A stretch of DNA of 64,000 nucleotides from Aliishimia sp965656085. Its GTDB lineage: Bacteria; Pseudomonadota; Alphaproteobacteria; Rhodobacterales; Rhodobacteraceae. The stretch spans positions 74,566 to 138,565 of the forward strand of contig CBFHJA010000004.1 of NCBI GenBank assembly GCA_965656085.1, given 5' to 3'. The notes beneath the pieces were generated by a model. The model was not told the DNA's origin, ran no database searches, and saw only the letters and a program-made list of their open reading frames with translations. This document shows, piece after piece, positions 41,187 through 49,764 of the stretch. Numbering within the stretch: the first letter of the stretch is position 1; each line of letters begins with the position of its first letter. The position numbers were made by a program, and so were the translations under genes.

Positions 41187-42779
41187 TCAGGCCACTTTGA
41201 ATTCGAGCGGCTTGACCTGCCGGAACATGCCGGTGGTCTCCAGCGCCGTGAGCACCTGCCCCTGAACCGGCGTATCGACATAGAGCAGCGCAATCGCCTC
41301 GCCGCCAGCCTCGTTCCGCCCCAACGTGAAGTTCGCGATGTTGACGCCGTTCTTGCCCATCGTATTGCCCAAAAGCCCGATGATCCCCGGCACGTCCTCG
41401 TTGGTCGTGTAGAGCATGTGCTGGCCAATCTCGGCGTCGATATTGATGCCCTTGATCTGGATGAAGCGCGGCTTGCCGTCGCTGAACACGGTGCCCGCAA
41501 TCGAACGCTCGCGCTGGTCGGTAACGACGGTGACCTTGATATAGCCCTCGAACGCGCCCGACTTGTCCTGATTGGTGGTCGAGATCTTGATGCCCTTATC
41601 CTTCGCGATGACCGGCGCCGAGACCATGTTCACGTCCGGGTTCACCCGCGCCATGATCCCCGCGACGACCGAGCAGTTCAGCGCGGCAAGGTTCATCTGC
41701 GCGACGGTGCCGTCATAGAGGATGTTGATCGCCTTGATGGGTTCGTCGGTGAGTTGCCCGATGAAGCTGCCCAGATGCCCGGCCAGTTGCACCCATGGCC
41801 CCATGACCTTGGCTTCCTCGGCGGTCATCGACGGCATGTTCAGCGCGTTCTCGACCGCGCCATCGAGCAGGTAGTTCGACATCTGCTCAGCCACTTGCAA
41901 CGCAACATTCTCCTGCGCTTCGGAGGTCGCGGCACCCAGATGCGGGGTGCAGACGACGTTCGGCTGGTCAAAGAGCGGGTTCTCGGTGGCGGGCTCGACG
42001 CTGAACACGTCGAAGGCGGCCCCGGCCACATGGCCCGATTTCAGCGCCTCGGCGAGCGCCTCCTCATCCACCAAACCGCCGCGCGCGCAGTTGATGATCC
42101 GCACACCCTTTTTCATCTTTGCAATCGCCTCGGCGTCGATCATCCCGCGTGTCTGGTCGGTTGCCGGGACGTGCAGCGTGATGAAATCGGCGCGTTTCAG
42201 AAGATCGTCCAATTCGACCTTCTCGACACCCATCTTGTCCGCCTTGGCCTCGCTCAGGAACGGATCATAGGCGATGACCTTCATCTTCAGCCCCCGCGCG
42301 CGGTCACAGACGATGCCGCCGATATTGCCCGCGCCGATCACGCCAAGCGTCTTGCCGGTCAGCTCGACCCCCATGAATTTCAACTTCTCCCACTTGCCCG
42401 CATGGGTCGAGGCGCTGGCCTCGGGGATTTGCCGCGCCACTGCGAACATCATCGCAATCGCGTGCTCGGCGGTCGTGATCATGTTGCCGAAGGGCGTGTT
42501 CATCACGATGATCCCCTTCTTGGAGGCGGCCTCCTTGTCGATATTGTCGGTGCCGATCCCGGCGCGACCGATCACCTTGAGATTGTCGGCAGCGGCGATG
42601 ATCTTCTCGGTGACCTTGGTCGCGGAGCGGATCGCCAGCCCGTCATATTGACCGATGACTTCGAGCAGCTTGTCCTTGTCCTTGCCCAGATCGGGCTGGA
42701 AATCGACCTCGATCCCGCGGTCTTTGAAGATCTGAACGGCGGCGTCGGAGAGTTTGTCGGAGATAAGTACCTTGGGCAT
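41187..42779 (-). CDS. serA: D-3-phosphoglycerate dehydrogenase
   Basis: A 530-residue NAD-dependent enzyme, first step of serine synthesis. NAD-binding GVIGAGNIG, catalytic Arg in NCARGGLVDE, Glu, and His in HLGAATSEAQ are present. A C-terminal ACT domain (about 455-530, PRFIQIKGINIDAEIG) may mediate serine feedback; the length includes an intervening domain. The start at 42779 follows AAGGA; the upstream frame lacks family similarity. It is transcribed after serC, with two palindromic repeats between. Confidence 0.95.
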   Translation of the reverse strand: MPKVLISDKLSDAAVQIFKDRGIEVDFQPDLGKDKDKLLEVIGQYDGLAIRSATKVTEKIIAAADNLKVIGRAGIGTDNIDKEAASKKGIIVMNTPFGNMITTAEHAIAMMFAVARQIPEASASTHAGKWEKLKFMGVELTGKTLGVIGAGNIGGIVCDRARGLKMKVIAYDPFLSEAKADKMGVEKVELDDLLKRADFITLHVPATDQTRGMIDAEAIAKMKKGVRIINCARGGLVDEEALAEALKSGHVAGAAFDVFSVEPATENPLFDQPNVVCTPHLGAATSEAQENVALQVAEQMSNYLLDGAVENALNMPSMTAEEAKVMGPWVQLAGHLGSFIGQLTDEPIKAINILYDGTVAQMNLAALNCSVVAGIMARVNPDVNMVSAPVIAKDKGIKISTTNQDKSGAFEGYIKVTVVTDQRERSIAGTVFSDGKPRFIQIKGINIDAEIGQHMLYTTNEDVPGIIGLLGNTMGKNGVNIANFTLGRNEAGGEAIALLYVDTPVQGQVLTALETTGMFRQVKPLEFKVA

Positions 42780-42798
42780 TTTAAGTGTCCTTTCGGAT

Positions 42799-42817
42799 GG
42801 TGGGCAAATTGCCCACC
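42799..42817. repeat. GGTGGGCAAATTGCCCACC palindrome, copy 2
   Basis: A 19-bp perfect-arm palindrome, flanked on its right by CCTACATG. It is in the serC-serA gap. Copy 3 at 42881-42903 is in the opposite orientation. Confidence 0.75.
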
Positions 42818-42880
42818 CTACATGGGGGAAGGGGTGCCGGACGGGCGTCGCGCCCATCTTCGGGTCAATTCAGAGGCTGT

Positions 42881-42903
42881 GTAGGGTGGGCAATCTGCCC
42901 ACC
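42881..42903. repeat. GTAGGGTGGGCAATCTGCCCACC palindrome, copy 3
   Basis: GTAGGGTGGGCAATCTGCCCACC-type element, 23 bp, again in the serC-serA gap. It is inverted relative to copy 2 and matches the copy in the liv operon (2680-2700). Confidence 0.75.
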
Positions 42904-42909
42904 ACACCC

Positions 42910-44064
42910 TCACGCGGCTTCGGAAAGCGCTTCAAGTTCAACCGCATAAGCCCAGTCGAGCCATGGCAGCATCGCCTCGATATCCGCTGTCTCGACCGTG
43001 CCGCCGCACCAGATGCGCAGCCCGGCAGGCGCGTCGCGATAGGCGCCCATGTCCAGCGCCACATTCTCGTCCGAGAGCCGTTTGGCGACGGCCTTGGCAA
43101 AGGCAGCGGTGTCGGAAATCGCCGGGTTGGTGAACTTGAGGCACACGGAGGTGTTCGAACGCGTGGCGGGGTCCACAGCGAGATTGTCGATCCAATCGCG
43201 CGCGGCGCAGAAGTCCCAGACCGCCTGCGCATTGGCATCGGCCCGCGCGATCAGCCCGTCGAGCCCGCCCACCGAGCGCGCCCATTTCAGGCAGTTGAGG
43301 TAGTCTTCCACCGCCAGCATCGACGGCGTGTTGATAGTCTCGCCCCGGAACACACCGTCGATCAGCTTGCCACCCTTCGTGAGGCGGAAAATCTTCGGCA
43401 GCGGCCAGGGCGGCGTGTAGGATTCGAGCCGTTCGACAGCGCGCGGGGACAGGATCAGCATCCCATGCGCCGCCTCGCCACCGAGCACCTTTTGCCACGA
43501 GAAGGTCGTCACATCGAGTTTGTCCCAAGGCAGGTCCATCGCGAAAGCCGCAGAGGTCGCGTCGCAGATGGTCAGCCCGGCGCGGGTTTCGGGGATCGCG
43601 TCGCCATTCGGCATCCGCACGCCGGAGGTGGTGCCATTCCATGTGAAGACGACGTCGGTGTCATAATCGAGCGCCGCCATATCGACGATCTCGCCATAGC
43701 CAGCGGTCTTCACCTCGGCGTCGAGCTTGAGCTGTTTGACCACATCAGTCACCCAGCCAGCGCCAAAGCTCTCCCAAGCGACCATCGTGCAGGGCCGCGC
43801 GCCCAAGAGCGACCACATCGCCATTTCGACGGCACCGGTGTCAGAAGCGGGCACGATGCCGATCTTGTAATCCGCCGGCACGCCAAGCAGGTCGCGGGTC
43901 TCTTCGATCGCCGCCTTCAGTTTGTCCTTGCCGATCGCGGCCCGATGCGAGCGGCCCAGCGCGGCATCGGACAGATCGTCCAGTTTGAATGTGGGGGGTT
44001 TGGCACAGGGGCCAGATGAAAAACGTGGATTGGCCGGCCGCGTTGCCGGTGCTTGAGTAGCCAT
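42910..44064 (-). CDS. serC: Phosphoserine aminotransferase
   Basis: A 384-residue PLP enzyme of the alphaproteobacterial SerC type, second step of serine synthesis. FSSGPCAKPP near the N-terminus, HRAAIGKDKL and TTFSWQKVLGGE with the PLP lysine (about residue 187) are characteristic. Lys is followed by VLGGEAAHGML. The start at 44064 has AAGGA in the leader about 10 bases upstream. It heads the serC-serA operon, with a candidate regulatory RNA in its leader, and is divergent from serB. Confidence 0.95.
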   Translation of the reverse strand: MATQAPATRPANPRFSSGPCAKPPTFKLDDLSDAALGRSHRAAIGKDKLKAAIEETRDLLGVPADYKIGIVPASDTGAVEMAMWSLLGARPCTMVAWESFGAGWVTDVVKQLKLDAEVKTAGYGEIVDMAALDYDTDVVFTWNGTTSGVRMPNGDAIPETRAGLTICDATSAAFAMDLPWDKLDVTTFSWQKVLGGEAAHGMLILSPRAVERLESYTPPWPLPKIFRLTKGGKLIDGVFRGETINTPSMLAVEDYLNCLKWARSVGGLDGLIARADANAQAVWDFCAARDWIDNLAVDPATRSNTSVCLKFTNPAISDTAAFAKAVAKRLSDENVALDMGAYRDAPAGLRIWCGGTVETADIEAMLPWLDWAYAVELEALSEAA

Positions 44065-44140
44065 CTGATGTTATCCTTACAGATATGCGCCCTTCGTTGG
44101 GGAAGGGTGTCCCGCCGCTGGGGATAATCGCAAAGCGCCC
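44065..44140 (-). promoter_or_regulatory. Candidate serC leader RNA
   Basis: In the serC mRNA sense a stem CCCTTC-CCCAAC-GAAGGG (44090-44107) with outer GCG/CGC pairing is followed by TATCTGTAAGGATA, in which TATC and GATA enclose the ribosome site. A serC leader motif is known upstream of serC-serA operons in alphaproteobacteria. The match here is by position and form; it needs comparison with the covariance model. Confidence 0.5.
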
Positions 44141-44221
44141 CATGGCACAAGCGCAAAGATGTCGCTATAGCGCCGCCTGATCGCGCAAAAGCGACGCGCT
44201 TTGTCCCCGATAGGAAACGAA

Positions 44222-45100
44222 ATGTTCATAGCCACCCTTCTCTGCACGCCCGGCACGCGCCGTCTCGACAAGGCTTTGGTCGAAAACCTGCGCAACGCGT
44301 GGGGCGGCGGGGATTCGGTCTGGCTCGCGCCGGACGAGGCGGCGGAATTCGCTTTGTCCACGCAGCCGGGCAATCTCTGGGACGTGTGGGAGGAGCTGCA
44401 GGGTCTTGGGGTCGATCTGATCTTCCAGCCCTCTGAAAACAGGCGAAAAAAGATGCTTCTCGCCGATATGGACAGCACCATGATCGAGCAGGAATGCATC
44501 GACGAGTTGGCCGAGGAGGCAGGCGTCGGGGCGCATGTCAGAGACATCACCGCGCGGGCGATGAATGGCGAGTTGGACTTCGAGGGGGCGCTGACCGAGC
44601 GGGTCGGCTTGCTCAAGGGCTTGCCCGAATCGGTGATAGGCAAGGTCCTCGCTGAGCGCATCAGCTTCATGCCCGGCGGCGCGGCGCTGATCGCGACCAT
44701 GAAAGCCCATGGCGCCTATTGCGCGCTGGTCTCCGGTGGCTTCACCGCCTTCACAGCCAAGGTCGCCGCGCATCTGGGTTTCGACGAGAACCGCGCGAAC
44801 ACGCTTATGGCCGAGAATGGAAGCCTGACCGGCGATGTGGCCCGCCCGATCTTGGGCAAGCAGGCAAAAGTGGACGCCCTTGAAGACATCACCGCCCGCC
44901 TTGGGATTGCCGAGGCGGATGTGATCGCCGTAGGCGACGGGGCGAACGATCTGGGCATGCTGCACCGCGCCGGATCAGGCGTCGCGCTCCACGCCAAACC
45001 CTCGGTCGCCGCGCAATGCGACATCCGGATCAACCACGGTGACTTGACCGCGCTTCTCTACCTGCAAGGCTACGCGGCAGACAGCTTCGTATCGCCCTGA
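44222..45100 (+). CDS. serB: Phosphoserine phosphatase
   Basis: A 292-residue HAD phosphatase, last step of serine synthesis. DMDSTMIEQE (Asp82 and Asp84) is the catalytic motif I, SGGFTAF motif II and GDGANDLGM motif IV. It has an N-terminal extension of about 75 residues, as usual in this clade. The start at 44222 follows AGGAAACG. Divergent from serC, so both halves of the pathway share an intergenic region. Confidence 0.95.
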   Translation: MFIATLLCTPGTRRLDKALVENLRNAWGGGDSVWLAPDEAAEFALSTQPGNLWDVWEELQGLGVDLIFQPSENRRKKMLLADMDSTMIEQECIDELAEEAGVGAHVRDITARAMNGELDFEGALTERVGLLKGLPESVIGKVLAERISFMPGGAALIATMKAHGAYCALVSGGFTAFTAKVAAHLGFDENRANTLMAENGSLTGDVARPILGKQAKVDALEDITARLGIAEADVIAVGDGANDLGMLHRAGSGVALHAKPSVAAQCDIRINHGDLTALLYLQGYAADSFVSP

Positions 45101-45143
45101 GCGAAAATGGTGTACGCTCGCGCCGACCAAAGGAGTGCGCGAC

Positions 45144-45458
45144 ATGCCCAACTTTTTGCTGGTGTACCATGGCGGCAAGGAGCCCGAGACCCCCGAAGAG
45201 GGCGAGGCGATGATGGCCGCGTGGATGGCGTGGTTCAACGACATGGGCGAGGCGGTCGTCGATGGCGGCAACCCAGTTGGCCAATCCTACACGGTCAGCG
45301 CGTCCGGAATTGCCCATGATGGCGGCGCAAATCCGGTCTCAGGCTACACAGTGATCGCCGCTGAAACACTTGATGCGGCCTGTACGATGGCCCAAGCCTG
45401 CCCGATCATGGGCGAAGGCGGCTCCATCGAAGTGGCCGAAATTCACGAGGTCGGCTGA
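45144..45458 (+). CDS. YCII-related small protein
   Basis: A 104-residue protein starting MPNFLLVYHGGKEPETPEEG, with WMAWFNDMGEAVVDGGNPVG and ACPIMGEGGSIEVAEI at the end, the pattern of the YCII-related (PF03795) fold. Such proteins are small, dimeric, and of largely unknown enzymatic role. The start follows AAAGGAG. It lies downstream of serB on the same strand with a 43-base gap. Confidence 0.85.
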   Translation: MPNFLLVYHGGKEPETPEEGEAMMAAWMAWFNDMGEAVVDGGNPVGQSYTVSASGIAHDGGANPVSGYTVIAAETLDAACTMAQACPIMGEGGSIEVAEIHEVG

Positions 45459-45460
45459 CC

Positions 45461-46441
45461 TCAACACAAAGGCGGCGCGGCCCGCAGCCACCCGGTCTGC
45501 AGTCCCCGCCAGTTTCGGATTGGCGCGTTGAGATACTTCAGTGTCTCCAGATGATCGGCCTCCAACACCCCGAGCTTCACCAAAATCGCGACCAACGCAC
45601 ATTCCGAGGCCCGCGTCGCGCCATCGACTATCTTCAGCGCGACCCCAAGCTGCTTTTCAGGAATGATCGCCACGAAAAACGCCTCCGCCCCGGTCTTGAT
45701 CGCCACGCGCCCGCCCATGGCGCGCATCAGGTTGGTGCAGGCCCGCCCTTCTCCGGCGACAAGCTCGGGATGCAACGTCATCGCCTCACGGAGCCGCGCT
45801 TCCGCACTGCCCTCGGGCGCGGCAGCAAAGCGCCCCATCGCCCGGCCAAGCCCGTGCAAGGTCGTTGCGAAATTCGGCGCGGAGCAGCCGTCGATGGCGT
45901 GCCCGGCCACGGTTTCTCCGGTGCTGCGCTCCCATGCCTCATGCACGGCCTTTTGCACCGGATGCCCCAGATCCAGATACTCCGCATCCCCGCCGAGATG
46001 CTGCGACAGGGTCAAAAACCCGGCGTGTTTGCCCGAACAATTGTTGTGCCACTGACAGGGGCTTTGATCGGTCTTGATGAGCCCGTCCCGCGCAGGAAGG
46101 TCGGCGGGCGGTTGCGGCCCGCAGCGCAGCGCATCATCCCCGAGCCCCAGATCGCCGAGCCAGCGCGCCACCCGCGAGGTGTGGATCTCCGCCCCCTGAT
46201 GCGACGCGCAAGCGAGCGCGAGATGCTCGGTCCCGAGCCCGAACCGGTCCGCCGCACCGCTGTCCACAAGCGGCAGAGCCTGAATCATCTTCGACGAGGA
46301 GCGCGGCAAGACGAGCGTGTCCGGATCGCCCCAGACCTGCACGATCTCGCCCGCCCCGTCGCAGACCACCGCATGGCCAAGATGCACACTTTCCAGAAAT
46401 GGCCCGCGCCAGATTTCCGCCATTGGAACTGGATTGCTCAT
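45461..46441 (-). CDS. Type II (rhizobial-type) L-asparaginase
   Basis: A 326-residue protein of the asparaginase II family (PF06089), seen in Rhizobium etli AnsA-like enzymes that are not related to E. coli asparaginases. Characteristic motifs are RSSSKMIQALPL, SHQGAEIHTSRV, CSGKHAGFL and DGCSAPNFATTL, including Cys and Ser residues conserved in the family. It hydrolyses asparagine in the cytoplasm. The start at 46441 has AGGG upstream. Convergent with the YCII gene, 2 bases apart. Confidence 0.87.
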   Translation of the reverse strand: MSNPVPMAEIWRGPFLESVHLGHAVVCDGAGEIVQVWGDPDTLVLPRSSSKMIQALPLVDSGAADRFGLGTEHLALACASHQGAEIHTSRVARWLGDLGLGDDALRCGPQPPADLPARDGLIKTDQSPCQWHNNCSGKHAGFLTLSQHLGGDAEYLDLGHPVQKAVHEAWERSTGETVAGHAIDGCSAPNFATTLHGLGRAMGRFAAAPEGSAEARLREAMTLHPELVAGEGRACTNLMRAMGGRVAIKTGAEAFFVAIIPEKQLGVALKIVDGATRASECALVAILVKLGVLEADHLETLKYLNAPIRNWRGLQTGWLRAAPPLC

Positions 46442-46617
46442 ATTTGCCCTCACGCTTTGGCGATTTTCCACCCTTCCCGCTTTCACCCGGACTGGAAATT
46501 CGATACAAGCCGGGTCATGTGCGAAGCGCCGCGCATGTGCAAGCAGGAAGGCCCGGAGACAGGGTCAAGGCACCGGCGGCGAGATTGAGGTCAAGGACAG
46601 TCCGGAGGCTGACAGAG

Positions 46618-47160
46618 ATGACAGGGATCAAGGCATGGAAGACCCGGGCCGCAGGCATGGCGCTGACCGCAGCGTTGCTCGCATCGCCCGCTCTGGCGCA
46701 AGAGGAAACCAGCACCAATCAGGTCGCCGCCAAGACCGATTGGAGCGTCTTCGTCGAGACCGACCCGACCCAGCAATGCTGGAGCGTGTCGACCCCCAAG
46801 GAGACCGTGAACACCCGCGATGGCCGCGTCGTCGCGGTGCAGCGTGGCCAGATTTTGCTGATGGTCTACTACCAGCCCGATGTGGACCATAACGGCGTCG
46901 TGGCCTTCACCGGCGGCTACCCGTTCGGCAGCCCCAATGTCACGGTCGAGATCAGCGGCAACACGTTCGAGCTGTTCACCGATGGCGAATGGGCCTATCC
47001 GGACCCCTCCGATAACGACAAGGTCGTGACCGCCATGAAACGCGGTGCGCAGGCCATCATCACCGGCGTGTCCACGCGCGGCACCACGACGAAGGACACG
47101 TTCTCCCTGCTTGGCTTCACCGCCGCCACGGAAGACGCCGGGAAACGCTGCGCCAACTGA
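46618..47160 (+). CDS. Invasion-associated locus B (IalB) family exported protein
   Basis: A 180-residue exported protein with a signal peptide (ending LLASPALA-QEE, about residue 28). The body has WSVF, CWSVSTPKE, and a hydrophilic strand region ending DTFSLLGFTAATEDAGKRC, which is the IalB (PF06776) pattern. It is probably periplasmic; a role in envelope integrity is suspected but not proven. The start follows GGAGG. Divergent from the asparaginase gene. Confidence 0.88.
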   Translation: MTGIKAWKTRAAGMALTAALLASPALAQEETSTNQVAAKTDWSVFVETDPTQQCWSVSTPKETVNTRDGRVVAVQRGQILLMVYYQPDVDHNGVVAFTGGYPFGSPNVTVEISGNTFELFTDGEWAYPDPSDNDKVVTAMKRGAQAIITGVSTRGTTTKDTFSLLGFTAATEDAGKRCAN

Positions 47161-47207
47161 CGCAAGATCCGGAGGCTCGCGGCGCAGCCGGGCGCCGCAG
47201 ACGGGTT

Positions 47208-47235
47208 TTGACTCGCGCGCCGTATCCTATATAGA
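47208..47235 (+). promoter_or_regulatory. Predicted promoter of rlmN
   Basis: TTGACT (47208-47213), 16-base spacer and TATAGA (47230-47235), within a 117-base gap after ialB. A weak hairpin (47179-47198) before it may end the ialB transcript. Confidence 0.6.
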
Positions 47236-47277
47236 GGCGCATCCCCGCACCGGACCCGAAGCCCGAGGACCTGACAG

Positions 47278-48453
47278 ATGACCGCGCCGATCACGCAAGA
47301 CGTCCACACGATCCCCCGCAAACTGCCGGACGGGCCGCAGAACCTCGTCGGCCTGACCCGCGCGCAGCTGCGCGATGTGCTGATCGCCAACGGCACGCCG
47401 GAGAAGCAGGCCAAGATGCGGGTCGGGCAAATCTGGCAATGGATCTACCAGTGGGGCGTGCGCGATTTTGCCTCCATGACGAACCTCTCCAAAGCCTACC
47501 GCGCGGAACTGGCAGAGAAATTCGTCATCGAAATTCCCGAAGTCGTGTCCAAGCAGGTCTCCGAGGATGGCACCCGCAAATACCTTGTCCGCATCGCCGG
47601 CGGGCATGAGGTCGAGGTGGTCTATATCCCCGAGGAGGGGCGCGGCACGCTCTGCGTGTCCTCCCAAGTGGGCTGCACCCTGACCTGCTCCTTCTGCCAC
47701 ACTGGCACGCAGAAACTCGTGCGCAACCTCACCGCCGCCGAGATCGTCGGCCAAGTGATGATGGCGCGCGACGATCTCGATGAATGGCCCGTGCCCGGCG
47801 CACCCAAGGACGAGACCCGGCTTTTGTCCAACATCGTTCTGATGGGCATGGGCGAGCCGCTCTACAATTTCGAGAATGTGCGCGATGCGATGAAGATCGC
47901 GATGGACCCCGAGGGCATTTCCCTGTCGCGCCGCCGCATCACGCTGTCGACCTCCGGTGTCGTGCCCGAGATCGCCCGCACCGCCGAGGAAATCGGCTGT
48001 TTGCTCGCCGTGTCTTTTCACGCCACCACCGACGAGGTCCGCGACCGCCTCGTGCCGATCAACAAGCGCTGGAACATCGAAACCCTGCTCGGGGTGCTGC
48101 GCGACTATCCGCGCCTGACCAATTCCGAGCGCATTACGTTCGAATATGTGATGCTCGACGGCGTGAACGACAGCGACGCCGATGCGCACCGTTTGGTCAA
48201 GCTGATCGAGGGCATCCCGGCGAAGGTGAACCTCATACCCTTCAACGAATGGCCCGGCGCGCCCTACAAGCGGTCCTCGAACAACCGCATCCGGTCCTTT
48301 GCGAATATCATCTATCAGGCAGGCTACGCCTCCCCGATCCGCACTCCGCGCGGCGAGGATATTCTGGCCGCCTGCGGGCAACTCAAATCCGCCACCGAGC
48401 GCGCGCGCAAGTCCCGCCGGGAGATCGCCGCGGAAGCCGGTCTCGGAGGCTAG
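47278..48453 (+). CDS. rlmN: Dual-specificity RNA methyltransferase RlmN
   Basis: A 391-residue radical SAM enzyme that methylates C2 of A2503 in 23S rRNA and A37 in some tRNAs. The iron-sulphur cluster motif CTLTCSFC gives Cys133, Cys137 and Cys140 (CxxxCxxC), followed by HTGTQKLVRNL. GGHEVEVVYIPE and FNEWPGAPYKRSSN are conserved. It is a single gene with a clear promoter; a dispersed repeat lies downstream. Confidence 0.95.
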   Translation: MTAPITQDVHTIPRKLPDGPQNLVGLTRAQLRDVLIANGTPEKQAKMRVGQIWQWIYQWGVRDFASMTNLSKAYRAELAEKFVIEIPEVVSKQVSEDGTRKYLVRIAGGHEVEVVYIPEEGRGTLCVSSQVGCTLTCSFCHTGTQKLVRNLTAAEIVGQVMMARDDLDEWPVPGAPKDETRLLSNIVLMGMGEPLYNFENVRDAMKIAMDPEGISLSRRRITLSTSGVVPEIARTAEEIGCLLAVSFHATTDEVRDRLVPINKRWNIETLLGVLRDYPRLTNSERITFEYVMLDGVNDSDADAHRLVKLIEGIPAKVNLIPFNEWPGAPYKRSSNNRIRSFANIIYQAGYASPIRTPRGEDILAACGQLKSATERARKSRREIAAEAGLGG

Positions 48454-48534
48454 GGGCGGGGCACCCGGCAGATCGGCGTGGACCCCGCAGGCTGGGCAAT
48501 CGGCCTAAGCCGTCGCTTTATCGGCGGGCGAAGT

Positions 48535-48593
48535 CCGGCAGGCGCTTTTCGTCACGCTGAACGCGTGCCTGTGGCACGACGAAAAGCTGCCGG
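48535..48593. other. Long imperfect inverted repeat downstream of rlmN
   Basis: CCGGCAG-gcg-CTTTTCGTC on the left pairs with GACGAAAAGCTGCCGG on the right across 59 bases, with a 3-base bulge. It may form an RNA structure ending the rlmN transcript, though no T-run follows directly. Confidence 0.5.
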
Positions 48594-48619
48594 GAGGCGC
48601 ACCACGTCGCCTGCCCAAC

Positions 48620-48755
48620 TGGTTAACGCACCCCCACCGTACGCCCCGTTAAGACCCGGGTTAACGCACCGTGCGTATGTACAGGTGCCATACGCGCAGC
48701 CATACGCCGCGCCATACGCGGTATGGCCCTTGTTTTTATGGCGTTAACCCCGGTT
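48620..48755. repeat. Dispersed repeat, copy 4 (long form)
   Basis: GGTTAACGC and GTTAACGC units, one GTATGTACAG (48675-48684), then GTGCCATACGCGCAGCCATA and further GCCATACGC units, then CTTGTTTTTATGGCGTTAAC. It follows the same order as 29181-29310. With the hairpin at 48535 it accounts for most of the 356-base gap between rlmN and the LOG gene; nothing else was seen there. Confidence 0.7.
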
Positions 48756-48809
48756 TCGAGGCGGCCCGCAATTTTCGGGCAGATACGCAACGCACGCCCC
48801 ATTAACCGC

Positions 48810-49664
48810 TTACCGGCCCGGGATCTCATCCCGCTTCCGGACCTCCGCCCAGCCATCGAGCGCCGCGACCGCCTCTTCTGCCGTGTCCACCATGCGGAAC
48901 AGGCTCAGATCATCCTCCGAGATCGTCCCGGCCTCGGCAAGGGCCTCCCAGTTTATGATCTTGGTCCAAAAGGATTTTCCGAAGAGCAAGAAGGGCACCA
49001 TCTCCATCCGCCCAGTCTGGATCAGCGTCAGCGCCTCGAACATCTCGTCGAGCGTTCCGAAGCCGCCGGGAAACACGCAGATCGCCCGCGCGCGCATCAG
49101 GAAATGCATCTTGCGGATTGCGAAGTAGTGGAAATTGAAGCACAATTCCGGCGTGACATAGCCGTTCGGCGCCTGCTCGTGCGGCAGCACGATGCTCAGC
49201 CCCATCGAGCGCCCGCCCGCATCCGCCGCACCGCGATTGCCCGCCTCCATCACCCCCGGCCCGCCGCCGGTGACGACGATATTCTCCCGCCCGCCCCCGG
49301 CAAGGCTGCGCTCGGTCATGATGCGGGCGAAACTGCGCGCCTCATCGTAAAATTTCGACAAGTCTCCAAGGGTTTGCGTCCGAGCGGTGTGCTTTTGCGC
49401 AGGCTCCGGAATCCGCGCGCCGCCGAACATCACGATGGTGCTGTCCACCCCGGCCTCGTTCATCAGCATCTCCGGCTTCAGAAGCTCCAGTTGCAGCCGC
49501 ACCGGGCGCAACTCGTCGCGGCACAGGAACTCGTCATCCGCAAAGGCCAGCCGGTAGGCCGGCGCCTGCGTCTGCGGCGTCTGTTCCACCTCCTGCACAC
49601 TGTGCCGATCCTGCCGGGCATCGCGAAAACGGCTGTGACGATCATCATTCATAAGCAAACTCAT
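48810..49664 (-). CDS. LOG family protein (TIGR00730-like)
   Basis: A 284-residue protein with VVTGGGPGVMEAGNRGAADAGG and VFPGGFGTLDEMFEALTL, the PGGxGTxxE nucleotide-binding motif of the LOG (lysine decarboxylase-like / cytokinin riboside monophosphate hydrolase) fold. The N-terminal region is longer than in short LOG proteins. The likely activity is phosphoribohydrolase on a nucleotide monophosphate. The start is uncertain: ATG at 49664 is used, and a TTG at 49685 with GGAGG upstream is an alternative that would put it back-to-back with dapD. Confidence 0.85.
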   Translation of the reverse strand: MSLLMNDDRHSRFRDARQDRHSVQEVEQTPQTQAPAYRLAFADDEFLCRDELRPVRLQLELLKPEMLMNEAGVDSTIVMFGGARIPEPAQKHTARTQTLGDLSKFYDEARSFARIMTERSLAGGGRENIVVTGGGPGVMEAGNRGAADAGGRSMGLSIVLPHEQAPNGYVTPELCFNFHYFAIRKMHFLMRARAICVFPGGFGTLDEMFEALTLIQTGRMEMVPFLLFGKSFWTKIINWEALAEAGTISEDDLSLFRMVDTAEEAVAALDGWAEVRKRDEIPGR

Positions 49665-49764
49665 CCAATTTCTAGCGTTGCCCAAGCCTTATCCCCTCCG
49701 GGAGCGCATTGCTACTCCGCTGATCTGGCGCTATGTGCGAGCCAGCGAAATACGGGAGAGCGCC

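Noticed and set aside
41169..42884. A 571-codon open frame antisense to serA
   Set aside because: serA on the other strand is a clear complete gene.
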